DNA from: Gammaproteobacteria bacterium
GTDB taxonomy: Bacteria; Pseudomonadota; Gammaproteobacteria; UBA6429; Thiohalophilaceae
Length of the DNA: 64,000 nucleotides
NCBI GenBank assembly: GCA_016194635.1
Contig: JACQBC010000021.1
Span: 1-64,000, forward strand
Direction: 5' to 3'
Shown piece after piece: positions 36,857 through 45,220 of the stretch. The translations under genes and the position numbers were made by a program. How positions within the stretch are numbered: the stretch's first letter is position 1; each line of letters starts with the position of its first letter. The notes below the pieces were generated by a model. That model had not been told where the DNA came from. It searched no databases and saw only the letters and a list, made by a program, of their open reading frames with translations.

Positions 36857-37987
36857 TTAACGCACCAGGTCCTGCGCGATGCCTTGCACACCGCCCGTCA
36901 GAACACTGGTTTTATAACCGTGCTGTGCTAATAAAAATGCCGCCGCGCTGCTGCGCCTGCCCGTGCCGCAATAACAGATGTATTCCTTACCGGCTTCGAG
37001 TTCGGTCATCCGCATGCGCAACTCGTGTAACGGAATATTGATCGCGTTGGATAGGCGGCTATGGTGGTATTCCTTGGCATGGCGCACATCCAACCACAAT
37101 GCCCCCTGGCTCACCCGCGCATGGGCTTGTTCCGCGGAAATGCGATTCAACAGGGGTTCCTTGAGCAATTCATCGAAATCCGATTTCGCCAAGCGCATCA
37201 CCATGCCGCTAGACTGCATGGTCACATTTGCATTGCGCGCGCCACCGGACACCAGTGCCTCCTCGCCAAAACACGCTCCTGGTTGTAACGCAGCTAATTC
37301 AATGGTCCGGGTTACCTGCGCCGTGCCTTCGGTAAGCACGTAAAAATAATCCCCAAGTTCGCCCTGTTTAACGATCGTTTGATCTTTTTCCACCAACAGG
37401 GTCTCCATCCGTTCCAATAACGATTTGATATTGGCCGGCGGTATGTTTTTAAACGCCATGCTATTTTCCATCCGGCGCATCCAATTAACTTCCTCGTCAT
37501 TGACTGAATGGGTATCCGGATCAGTGGCAGGCTTGGGTTCAGGATCCCGCGGTTTAACCTGGCTCGTATCAGGTTCTAATCCGGCAACAGGGTTCGTCGG
37601 ACTAGCCAACTGTTCGGATACCGCCAGTTGATCCCACATCATCATATAATCCAGGACGCTGTTATCCAACCTCAGAATCTCGGCACGGCTCAGTGTTACG
37701 CACGAGGCTTGACGGGGCTGACTATCATCGATAGGAAATTTTGCGGTCGCGGCTTTTGCATTGAGCACCTTATTGAGACTACCCGAGGCGGAATTTACTT
37801 GCAGCTCACCGTCCAATAAATAAATCGTTTGGTTATCGACATCACCCTCACGAAATACGCTCATCCCCGCAGCGAGTTTTTCCACGTAGGCCAGACCGGC
37901 TAATTCTTCCCAGCGCGCGGCGGATAAATGCGCGATCGGTTCGAGGTTTTTTAGGCGTTCGATTGCAATTCGGGTTTTATCATCCAT
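36857..37987 (-). CDS. Cyclic-nucleotide-binding and rhodanese fusion protein
   Basis: The 376-residue protein has two regions with the cNMP-binding fold, one N-terminal (~15-115) and one central (~180-270, with GELGDYFYVLTEG and GACFGEEALVSGGARNA), and a C-terminal rhodanese domain (~280-376). The rhodanese active-site loop CYCGTGRRSSAA carries a cysteine in the catalytic position. The arginine-containing PBC motif is replaced by GGARNA. A role as a ligand-controlled sulfur carrier or regulator is inferred. It precedes the CheA-like kinase gene by 118 bp on the same strand. Confidence 0.88.
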   Translation of the reverse strand: MDDKTRIAIERLKNLEPIAHLSAARWEELAGLAYVEKLAAGMSVFREGDVDNQTIYLLDGELQVNSASGSLNKVLNAKAATAKFPIDDSQPRQASCVTLSRAEILRLDNSVLDYMMMWDQLAVSEQLASPTNPVAGLEPDTSQVKPRDPEPKPATDPDTHSVNDEEVNWMRRMENSMAFKNIPPANIKSLLERMETLLVEKDQTIVKQGELGDYFYVLTEGTAQVTRTIELAALQPGACFGEEALVSGGARNANVTMQSSGMVMRLAKSDFDELLKEPLLNRISAEQAHARVSQGALWLDVRHAKEYHHSRLSNAINIPLHELRMRMTELEAGKEYICYCGTGRRSSAAAFLLAQHGYKTSVLTGGVQGIAQDLVR

Positions 37988-38299
37988 CGTGACTCAATAC
38001 CATACTTTAGATGTTGTAATGTAGTCTAACATGCAGTGGAACCGCTATTAGATAGCGGATGTGAAATCCTTAGCAAGTCCTTTAAAAATCCCCAAAACGA
38101 TTTCGAATTGCCACATGCGTTACTGATTTAGGTAGAAATACACGCTGTAGGGGTCTCAACCTCGGCCATGACTGTCTGCAATTTGCCGACTCTTACGCAA
38201 CGGGGCCGGTAGATTGCCCTGCCCTAAAGTGCTTTGTTATGAGGCCGATAAGACCCTGTATTTAAACAAATATAACCTTATAATCTTAAGGATTTAGCC
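37988..38299. other. Divergent intergenic region, no gene seen
   Basis: These 312 bp separate two divergent signalling genes. No coding frame, tRNA, long hairpin with a T-tract or recognised riboswitch core was found. The AT-rich last 40 bases (AAACAAATATAACCTTATAATC) probably hold the promoter of the HDOD gene, with TATAAT at 38278-38283 as a -10 candidate. Confidence 0.5.
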
Positions 38300-39658
38300 G
38301 TGTCTTTTTCCGATTTAATAATGGCATTATTCGATAATCGCCAGCTTATATTTGAGATCAAATACGCGCCGGATACGGTAGCCCTGCGCGAAGATTGGCT
38401 GGGGCAAACCGTACCCCTGGAACAAGTCGCCCAACTTTCAATATTACAATCCGGGGTGCAATTCATCCTGGCCATTTATCCCAAAACCCATCAATTGAAT
38501 TTGCAAAAAATACGGCAGCTCATCAGTCATGATTTACGTTTTGTTGCGGCCGAACAGGTGGTACACAGTTTTCAATCCATTTTAAAGCAGCCCGCTTCGA
38601 CTGCGGCCGCAAACGTTATTATCGATGAAGAATTGAGTAATCATGATACCGTGTATTTTGAGGCCCCGCGTGCCTGTAGTTTGTTGAGTGTCGCGACCGA
38701 CCAATTGGAAAAACTCGCCGCCAAGGTATTGATGGGTTCGAGTTTTTCTGACCTGCGGGCCGGAATGTTACCTCGGCGCAGCAGCAACGCTGAACACGCT
38801 GCGATTGACCTCAAACAGCGCATGGCCAAGATCAGCCGACTGCCCGCTATGCCGGATATGCCCGCGAAAATACTCGCGCTGCGTAACAGTCCCACCAGCA
38901 CCGTCGATGATTTGATCGCTATTATCGAAACCGACCCGGCGCTCTCAGCCCAGATTATGCGTTACGCCGGCTCTGCGTTGTTTCGACACCACAGCCAGGC
39001 GCAATCTCTCAAGGACGCCATCTTTCGCGTGCTGGGTTATGAAACCGTGTTACACCTCTCCCTCGGGTATGCCCTGGGGCGAATCTTCAAATTACCGGAA
39101 CAGGGGCCCCTGGGCAGTCAATTTTTTTGGCAACACTCGATCTACAGTGCCGCTTTAGTCCAACAGCTGTCGCACGCGATGCCTAAATCAAAACGCCCCA
39201 AACCGGGGTTGGCATATTTGGCCGGGTTACTGCATGACATCGGTTATCTCGTATTGTATATGTTCTTCCGTAGTGAGTATGAATGGCTTAACAAGATGTT
39301 ACAGAATCACCCCGACCAATCCTTGTTAGTTATCGAATCGCGCCTGTTAGGTGTCTCACACAATCAGCTTGGTGCCTGGTTGTTTAAAGCTTGGAATCTT
39401 CCGCCGGAGTTGTTATGCGCGGTCGAACAGCACCATAATCTTGACTACCAGGGGCCACACGCCCACTACGTCCAGCTGCTAAACCTGAGTGAACGGCTAT
39501 TAAAAATGCACGGTATCTCCGACGCAGACAGTGACGAAATTCCACCGCAATTATTAACCATGTTGGGATTAGACGAAGAAGAGGTCTACCTCATCACCGA
39601 TAAGGTGCTACAAGACCGTGCGACATTGCACGATATGGCCCACGCCGTAGCCGGATAA
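38300..39658 (+). CDS. YbaK-like and HDOD two-domain protein
   Basis: The 452-residue protein has an N-terminal YbaK/EbsC (aminoacyl-tRNA deacylase-like) domain (~15-145: ILAIYPKTHQLNLQKIRQLI, VYFEAPRACSLL) and a C-terminal HDOD domain (~175-380, with PAMPDMPAKILALRNSP and LLHDIGYLVLY). The start GTG/ATG choice follows the 38300 frame; the region upstream is non-coding. HDOD proteins are usually scaffolds in two-component or c-di-GMP pathways. The HD pair is retained here (LLHDIG). Confidence 0.87.
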   Translation: MSFSDLIMALFDNRQLIFEIKYAPDTVALREDWLGQTVPLEQVAQLSILQSGVQFILAIYPKTHQLNLQKIRQLISHDLRFVAAEQVVHSFQSILKQPASTAAANVIIDEELSNHDTVYFEAPRACSLLSVATDQLEKLAAKVLMGSSFSDLRAGMLPRRSSNAEHAAIDLKQRMAKISRLPAMPDMPAKILALRNSPTSTVDDLIAIIETDPALSAQIMRYAGSALFRHHSQAQSLKDAIFRVLGYETVLHLSLGYALGRIFKLPEQGPLGSQFFWQHSIYSAALVQQLSHAMPKSKRPKPGLAYLAGLLHDIGYLVLYMFFRSEYEWLNKMLQNHPDQSLLVIESRLLGVSHNQLGAWLFKAWNLPPELLCAVEQHHNLDYQGPHAHYVQLLNLSERLLKMHGISDADSDEIPPQLLTMLGLDEEEVYLITDKVLQDRATLHDMAHAVAG

Positions 39659-39661
39659 TAG

Positions 39662-40225
39662 TTAGAAACGCAATCCACCCAAACGCAACATCACCCGCCG
39701 ACGGTGCCATAGCGCTCCGGCATAAAATCCTCCCCCCGCCATCACCAGCAATAAAATAATCCACAGCCACAGCCAACTGTTCCCCTGCGATGCACCCACG
39801 GCGTCTAATGCAGTGCTAAGTTGCCGGTTAGAATTACGTAACGATTCGATCTCGGCGTTCATTTGGCTAGCCGTTTGTTGAGCGCCCTTTAGTTGTGATG
39901 CCTGCTGGTCGAAGTCTTTTTTAAGCCGTTGCTGCTGGTCGGTCATTTGTTCTAACTGCAACCGTACCGGCACGTCCTGGGTGATATGTATATCTTTGAT
40001 CCAACCTTCGACCCCGTCCGCGCTCCGTACCTTGACATAATCATCAGAACGCTTTAACACTTCCAACTTCATCCCGCTGACAACCACCCCCACTGGGGGA
40101 GCATTGTTATCGGGATCTGGCCGTACACCGATACGCAGATTATCCGTTACGTACGCGGTTTCCGCGTAGACGGGTAACACCACCATCAAACAAGATATAA
40201 ACACTAGTACGCTGCAGTACTTCAT
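39662..40225 (-). CDS. Periplasmic SH3-domain, coiled-coil membrane protein (TIGR04211-like)
   Basis: The 187-residue protein has a signal peptide (cleavage after VYA), a bacterial SH3 domain (~24-88, VTDNLRIGVRPDPDNNAPPVG, GVEGWIKDIHI), a coiled coil (~92-145) and a C-terminal membrane helix (SWLWLWIILLLVMAGG). This layout matches the TIGR04211/YgiM family of Gram-negative envelope proteins. Its gene ends 3 bp from the convergent HDOD gene. Confidence 0.88.
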   Translation of the reverse strand: MKYCSVLVFISCLMVVLPVYAETAYVTDNLRIGVRPDPDNNAPPVGVVVSGMKLEVLKRSDDYVKVRSADGVEGWIKDIHITQDVPVRLQLEQMTDQQQRLKKDFDQQASQLKGAQQTASQMNAEIESLRNSNRQLSTALDAVGASQGNSWLWLWIILLLVMAGGGFYAGALWHRRRVMLRLGGLRF

Positions 40226-40316
40226 ATAGTTTCCAACCTTAAGGTTTTAACAACGATCGTCATACCGGGTTACACATACAGATGATAAACGCGGCGGGTG
40301 TCGCCCGGCCAGTGCA

Positions 40317-40664
40317 TTATGCCAATAGCAGATAGACCACCTCGCCATGGACGGTGACAGGCAACGCGGACAGATATTCACCTCGGCACGGACCTTGTAC
40401 ACAATAGCCACTGTGCGGTTGAAATAATGCCCCGTGCATGGCACATTGCAAATAGCGGTAGTACGGATCGAAAAACTGATCTTCCGTCCAATTAAGATTG
40501 ACCCCGGTATGCGGACAGGAATTTTGATAAGCATACCAAACCGTTTCCCAATGTACCAAGATCACCTCAAGGGTTACACCCCGGTGCGCGACCTCAAAAC
40601 CACGCGCGGCCGGTGCAGGTAACTCCCCCACCGGGCATAAACGTATCGATATAGGTTTTGGCAT
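40317..40664 (-). CDS. Rieske [2Fe-2S] protein
   Basis: The 115-residue soluble protein carries both halves of the Rieske cluster motif: CPHTGVNL and CAMHGALF, each supplying one Cys and one His. It is of the small Rieske-ferredoxin type that feeds electrons to oxygenases or acts alone. No oxygenase gene is nearby. No signal peptide. Confidence 0.9.
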   Translation of the reverse strand: MPKPISIRLCPVGELPAPAARGFEVAHRGVTLEVILVHWETVWYAYQNSCPHTGVNLNWTEDQFFDPYYRYLQCAMHGALFQPHSGYCVQGPCRGEYLSALPVTVHGEVVYLLLA

Positions 40665-40884
40665 GGGGAGTTTATGCGGTTTTTAGCGGGATTTAGCCTA
40701 AAATTGCTTGCCTTGAATAGTCTTCTATAGTACTGACATTACTTATAACACAGCGTCTATGGCCTATTTTAAGGCTTTTTTTACCGATTCGCTTAAAAAA
40801 TAATTTAACAAACCGTCCACAGATGCGATAATTCTGCTATTGTAACAGGAAATTTGATTCCTCTAACTCATCGCGGGAGTACCC

Positions 40885-41250
40885 ATGGCAAGCAAGAAAA
40901 AAGCAAAGAAAGATACGAGCAAGAAACCCAGCGTCAAGAACATCAGCACACCCATGTCCAAATCACAACTCTTCGGCACCCTCTCGGAAACCACGGGTTT
41001 AAAGCGCAAAGACATCGTTGCCGTCTATGACACGCTGACCAGTGTGATCAACGGACACATCAAACGGGGAGCTGCCGGTATCTTCACCCTGCCAGGATTA
41101 TTGAAGATCAAAGTCATCAATAAACCCGCTACCAAGGCACGCAAAGGTATTAACCCATTCACCGGTGAACCCACCGTCTTTAAAGCCAAACCGGCCCGTA
41201 ACGTCGTCAAGGCCCTGGCCCTCAAGGCCCTCAAGGAAATGGCCAAGTAA
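40885..41250 (+). CDS. HU-family DNA-binding protein with Lys-rich N-terminus
   Basis: The 121-residue protein starts with a ~22-residue tail rich in lysine (ASKKKAKKDTSKKPSVK) and then the HU/IHF fold: MSKSQLFGTLSETTG, FTLPGLLKIKVI and the DNA-contacting arm RKGINPFTGEPTVFKAK. Typical HU has 90 residues, so the tail is an addition. It stands alone with its own upstream region. Confidence 0.9.
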   Translation: MASKKKAKKDTSKKPSVKNISTPMSKSQLFGTLSETTGLKRKDIVAVYDTLTSVINGHIKRGAAGIFTLPGLLKIKVINKPATKARKGINPFTGEPTVFKAKPARNVVKALALKALKEMAK

Positions 41251-41317
41251 TAAGGTATGATATGAGTTCGCCATGGAGGTAGTGGACCCTACCACTGCTT
41301 CCATGCGCCGGGCTGTT

Positions 41318-42004
41318 CTAATCCAATAATCCCCATAATTCATCGAGCGTTGCGATTTGTGCGTGCAGATACGTGCCCTGTTCGTCTTGAATTCGCGTTA
41401 TATCCTCTGCCGTAAGATGCTGGGTTAATAACACCGGCTGCAAGCCAGCTTCCCAAGCACCACGATGCTCCTGACTGCCACCATCACCGATAAATAAACA
41501 TTGGTTAGCGGCGAGTTCTAACCGCGACAGGGCCTGGGCATAAATAAAGGCATGGGGTTTACGCGCTCCACAATCACAGCTAAATACAACCGTATCAAAC
41601 CTGTCCGCCAAGGGTGAGCGGTGCCAGGCATGGATCTCGGCGCTGGAGGCATTCGACACCAAGGCGCACTTATAACCTCGCTCGCGCAACCGGGCTAACA
41701 GGTCCACGGTGCTAGCCACAACGTGTAACAAAGCATGATCAAAACGCTGTTGCCGCTCGCGTGTGGCTTGCTGAATCGAGCTATCAGAGATCCCAGCATC
41801 GATACTACGGGCTAATCGGCGAACCGTGTCCAAATGCGGCGCCGGCCGGCAGATCTCGTGGCCGGGTCCGAAACATACGTGATTCCACTGCTGACGCTGC
41901 ACCCCAAGAATATCCGCGGTAAATCGCCCCACCTCACGGGGTACCGCCGCAACATTCACCAAGGTATTAAAAAGATCAAAACACAGACCCCGTATCCTGT
42001 CCAT
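41318..42004 (-). CDS. HAD-superfamily hydrolase
   Basis: The 228-residue protein has the HAD motifs: nucleophile Asp in CFDLFNTLV, LVSNASS (motif II), a Lys in CGARKPHAF and IGDGGSQEHRGA (motif IV). The cap is helical as in haloacid dehalogenase/phosphatase types. It is the last gene of a five-gene minus-strand run, 10 nt after the YfaZ-like gene. Substrate unknown. Confidence 0.9.
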   Translation of the reverse strand: MDRIRGLCFDLFNTLVNVAAVPREVGRFTADILGVQRQQWNHVCFGPGHEICRPAPHLDTVRRLARSIDAGISDSSIQQATRERQQRFDHALLHVVASTVDLLARLRERGYKCALVSNASSAEIHAWHRSPLADRFDTVVFSCDCGARKPHAFIYAQALSRLELAANQCLFIGDGGSQEHRGAWEAGLQPVLLTQHLTAEDITRIQDEQGTYLHAQIATLDELWGLLD

Positions 42005-42014
42005 GCATCACCGT

Positions 42015-42593
42015 TTAAAAACGCATGCCGATACCCACGTAAAATCCCTGCTTGATTTCTGTTTTGCTCCCCGTTTTGAGATCAATGGAGACCTTGGAAT
42101 AGCCTAGATAAATACTCGATTGTTTGGTAATTTCATATTCCGCGCGCGCGCCATATTCGATAAACCCTTGGGCATCCAGAAAAGTAACCACCCGCGGGGC
42201 AATAAACACCTTCGCGCCGAAACCAAACCCCTTAAGATTATTCGGAAAATACAGCAACTCACCGCCGATGGTTAACGCGGCGGCCTTGGCGCGGGTTTGA
42301 CCGGGAGCGTTACCGGCATCGGCATAATATGCCCTTGTGCCGATGGAGATAACCACGGGATTGTCCAAGCTGTCGTTACGCACCAACAAACCGGCGGTCA
42401 GCATGTTGTTGTTGTCTTCGTCGAAATAACCGCTGAACTCCATATCGATTGGACCGTATTGACTACCGTACAATTCGCTCGCATACACCAGATGCGCACT
42501 CTTGTTGCTCAATTCGATATTAATCGCATCGGCATTAACCCAGCCTGCCAACAACCCTAAGCAGGCCAGCAGGCAGCTGCGTTTTAACAACAT
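42015..42593 (-). CDS. YfaZ-family outer-membrane protein
   Basis: The 192-residue protein has a signal peptide (LLACLGLLAGWVNA) and alternating beta strands ending in the outer-membrane C-terminal motif GIGMRF. Strand segments such as MEFSGYFDEDNNNMLTAGL and YLGYSKVSIDLK fit the YfaZ family of small barrels. It sits between a PA2778-type lipoprotein gene and the HAD gene. Confidence 0.85.
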   Translation of the reverse strand: MLLKRSCLLACLGLLAGWVNADAINIELSNKSAHLVYASELYGSQYGPIDMEFSGYFDEDNNNMLTAGLLVRNDSLDNPVVISIGTRAYYADAGNAPGQTRAKAAALTIGGELLYFPNNLKGFGFGAKVFIAPRVVTFLDAQGFIEYGARAEYEITKQSSIYLGYSKVSIDLKTGSKTEIKQGFYVGIGMRF

Positions 42594-42643
42594 GAACGTA
42601 TCCTCTTTGGTAAAACCAGCATCGAAACCCTGCGTTATAACCT

Positions 42644-43618
42644 TTAATTTTTATGATCGGGCGATTGCGTTCGTCGCGTGAGTATGGACTGGAGTGTAGC
42701 TGAATAAATAGAGGCATGCACCCCGCCCAGCTGTAACGCGCGTCGAGCATGCGCCACCGCCTCGTCCCATTGACCCAGATCCGCCAATACTTCCGCGAGA
42801 TTATTATGCGCCGGAGCATACTCGGGGGATTCCCTCAGCACGGTCTCATAGGTGTGTTGCGCGGAAGATTTATCACCGCTTAGATAAAAGAGGTTGCCCA
42901 GCCCCATGTGTAATTCTTGGTCGTGCGGCCATTGACGTAACCCCGCCTGGTACGCAAGATGCAATTCCGTCCAACGGTGAATTTTTTCCAATCCAACGAT
43001 CGCCTGCAGGTACTGGGTTGGATCAGGTTGAACGGGCAGGGTACCGGGCCGAAGCGCCACCATGGCCCAGTAGTGCGCACGCTGCCAAGTGCGCTCGAAG
43101 GTTTTCAAGCCCAGTTCATGGCGTGCAGTGGTACCAGAATGCAGCACAATGGTTTGCTGCGTTAAGTCATAACCAATCACCACCGCGTAATGCCATTGTG
43201 GCCACCAGTTAAAACCAAGATTTTGTAGTACCAAGACCGGCCGACCTTGCTGGACTTCGCGCAGCACCGCGTCAAGTTGCGGGGCTAATTCATAGGGGAT
43301 AAAACCATGCCGCCGGGTCGCGGCGAGGATCTCAGGTTGCAAGCTACCTTTGAGATCGGGAATGTAGACCTCACTGGATAACTGTTCGGGTGTGATATCG
43401 GGTTGCAGCGGTTGTAACACCATCGCCAACGACGCCGGACCGCATTGATGAATCTCTTGCGGGAAAAACGCCACCCCGCCGAGTTCTATTGCCGCGGGTA
43501 ATCCATTGGGGGGATGTTGTACTAACTGATCAGTGAACGGGGTGCTGGCGCAACCGCCCAGTTGCAGAATCAACACCCACCCGGCCACCCGCAGGTGGCC
43601 GGAATAGGGACGGTTCAT
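42644..43618 (-). CDS. PA2778-family C39-like cysteine peptidase lipoprotein with TPRs
   Basis: The 324-residue protein has a lipobox (LQLGGC) and a C39-like papain-fold domain: catalytic Cys in EIHQCGPASLAMVLQP, His in QWHYAVVIGYD. Two or three TPRs follow (~210-310, HMGLGNLFYLSGDKSSA, PAHNNLAEVLADLGQW). It is paired with a PA2779-like gene 15 nt upstream, as in Pseudomonas. An envelope quality-control or processing role is inferred. Confidence 0.88.
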   Translation of the reverse strand: MNRPYSGHLRVAGWVLILQLGGCASTPFTDQLVQHPPNGLPAAIELGGVAFFPQEIHQCGPASLAMVLQPLQPDITPEQLSSEVYIPDLKGSLQPEILAATRRHGFIPYELAPQLDAVLREVQQGRPVLVLQNLGFNWWPQWHYAVVIGYDLTQQTIVLHSGTTARHELGLKTFERTWQRAHYWAMVALRPGTLPVQPDPTQYLQAIVGLEKIHRWTELHLAYQAGLRQWPHDQELHMGLGNLFYLSGDKSSAQHTYETVLRESPEYAPAHNNLAEVLADLGQWDEAVAHARRALQLGGVHASIYSATLQSILTRRTQSPDHKN

Positions 43619-43633
43619 GGTTGTTAAAAAAAC

Positions 43634-44029
43634 TTAACGCTTCTTAATAAAGGTAAACACATCGGTGATACCCAGAATATCCGTCACTATCAACACCAAG
43701 AAGATCAGTAACAGCAGTCCGAGCACGTCACCGCCCGCCGGCATAGTATCAATTTTATTCGCTATGCCTACCACTTCATTATCGGTCATGCTCGCCACCC
43801 GTTCCTTGGCCTGTTGCGGATCAACCCCGCGGGAAACCAATAATTCGCGTACATCGTCCCGCGCCAGCCAATCGCGGATCTGCTCGCGTTTGACATCAAT
43901 TTCCTTAGCGCTAACCAATTGTTCCGTGGTCACGATGGCGGCGACCGCCACCTGATTAATGCTTAGGCTCAGCAACGCCGTGGCTAGGAAAGCACACAAA
44001 ATTCGCTGATAGTGGCGCAAGTATCTCAT
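43634..44029 (-). CDS. PA2779-family membrane protein
   Basis: ATG 44029 with GGAG at 9 nt gives 131 residues; the upstream in-frame stretch has no start signal. It has a signal peptide or first helix (ILCAFLATALLSLSINQVAVA), a helical periplasmic region (REQIRDWLARDDVRELLVSRGVDPQQ) and a C-terminal helix (GLLLLIFLVLIVTDILG). This is the PA2779 family, which almost always accompanies the PA2778-type peptidase encoded next. Confidence 0.87.
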   Translation of the reverse strand: MRYLRHYQRILCAFLATALLSLSINQVAVAAIVTTEQLVSAKEIDVKREQIRDWLARDDVRELLVSRGVDPQQAKERVASMTDNEVVGIANKIDTMPAGGDVLGLLLLIFLVLIVTDILGITDVFTFIKKR

Positions 44030-44111
44030 AACGTACGACTCCATAAGGTAGGTTATTGTGACGGGGGCAAGTATAGATGAAATTGTGTGACGTGTCGGGG
44101 TAAAACCCGTG

Positions 44112-45017
44112 CTAGTCACTATTTTTTTTGATGATATCAACGATCCGATCCAGGCTTTCATGGTTACGTTGTTCTGATCCGCGCTGATCGGTTGACATCA
44201 ATTTATCGTGGCGGTTATGCGCTTCTAAATCGATACGATCGCGGATTGTCGGGTTATCCTTGAGTATGGTTAGAAACGCCTCACGCTCGATACATACCAG
44301 TTGGGTTTGTGATAATGCCGACACCGTGGCGGCGCGCGGCGCACCGGTCAATAGCGACCACTCACCAAAATAATCGCCCGGGCGTAACAACGCCAGATTG
44401 ATATGTTTGTTATTAATATGATGACTTACCCGTAAATTACCGTACACCACCACATAAAACGCGTCCCCTGCTTCACCTTCTTGCACCAGAATACTGCCCG
44501 GCGGCGCTCCCACCAGTGCGGAATGTTCGATCAAGATCCGCATCGAATCATCCGGCAAGTAACGCAATAACGGCACCCCGCGTAACGCCGTCTCGGTAAC
44601 CCGGTGTTTAAAACGTTGGATCACCGCATCGCGTAGTTCGGTACGCGCGTCAATGATTTGGTTGAGCACTTCGCTGGGAATTTCCAACACCACCGAGGGA
44701 CGACTCACCGTCACATCGCAAACCCGCGGCATACCGAACAACGCCGCGATCTCACCAAAAATTTCGCCTTGTTTAAGGGTAGAGATATGGGTTTTACCGG
44801 CATCACTCCCGGCCGTTACCTCGACTTCCCCGACCACCAGGATGAACACCCGGTTATCACGTTGGAATTGCCGACATAGCTGTACCCCCGGCATGACGCT
44901 ACGTACGATACCACGGTCCAGGAGATACTGCTTTTCAGCGGTGGTAAGTAAATCACCAAATAGCTGATGCCGTTCAACGGCTTGCTCGATAGCTTCAAGA
45001 ACTTGTTGTTTTTGCAT
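44112..45017 (-). CDS. Protein with two cyclic-nucleotide-binding domains
   Basis: ATG 45017 is used; ATG 45056 is an alternative with a too-close GGTGG. The 301-residue protein has two cNMP-binding folds: residues ~15-130 (VFILVVGEVEV, GEIFGEIAALFGMPRVCDV) and ~150-270 (GDAFYVVVYGNLRV, GDYFGEWSLLTGAPRAATV). The second keeps the GE(x)SLLxxxPRAAT phosphate-binding cassette. There is no output domain, so it probably acts through a partner. It heads the run leading to PA2779/PA2778. Confidence 0.85.
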   Translation of the reverse strand: MQKQQVLEAIEQAVERHQLFGDLLTTAEKQYLLDRGIVRSVMPGVQLCRQFQRDNRVFILVVGEVEVTAGSDAGKTHISTLKQGEIFGEIAALFGMPRVCDVTVSRPSVVLEIPSEVLNQIIDARTELRDAVIQRFKHRVTETALRGVPLLRYLPDDSMRILIEHSALVGAPPGSILVQEGEAGDAFYVVVYGNLRVSHHINNKHINLALLRPGDYFGEWSLLTGAPRAATVSALSQTQLVCIEREAFLTILKDNPTIRDRIDLEAHNRHDKLMSTDQRGSEQRNHESLDRIVDIIKKNSD

Positions 45018-45220
45018 AGGCCGATGTTCCAAACTCTCGTGACAAGCGTAGAGCATTCCACCATAATCGCCAAGGAAACAGGAAGCCCTTCACAATTCTT
45101 GTCGAACTATTAGTGGTAAAGGAAGGTATTCGCCGCTTGAGTACCTATATCTTGTGAGGGGATATTCGGCCATTGCTAATCGAATCTGGCCATACATTGT
45201 TAATATTTGTGAATTAATCG

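Noticed and set aside
38100-38260. Possible riboswitch or tRNA between divergent signalling genes
   Set aside because: No cloverleaf, no c-di-GMP aptamer core and no terminator could be drawn.
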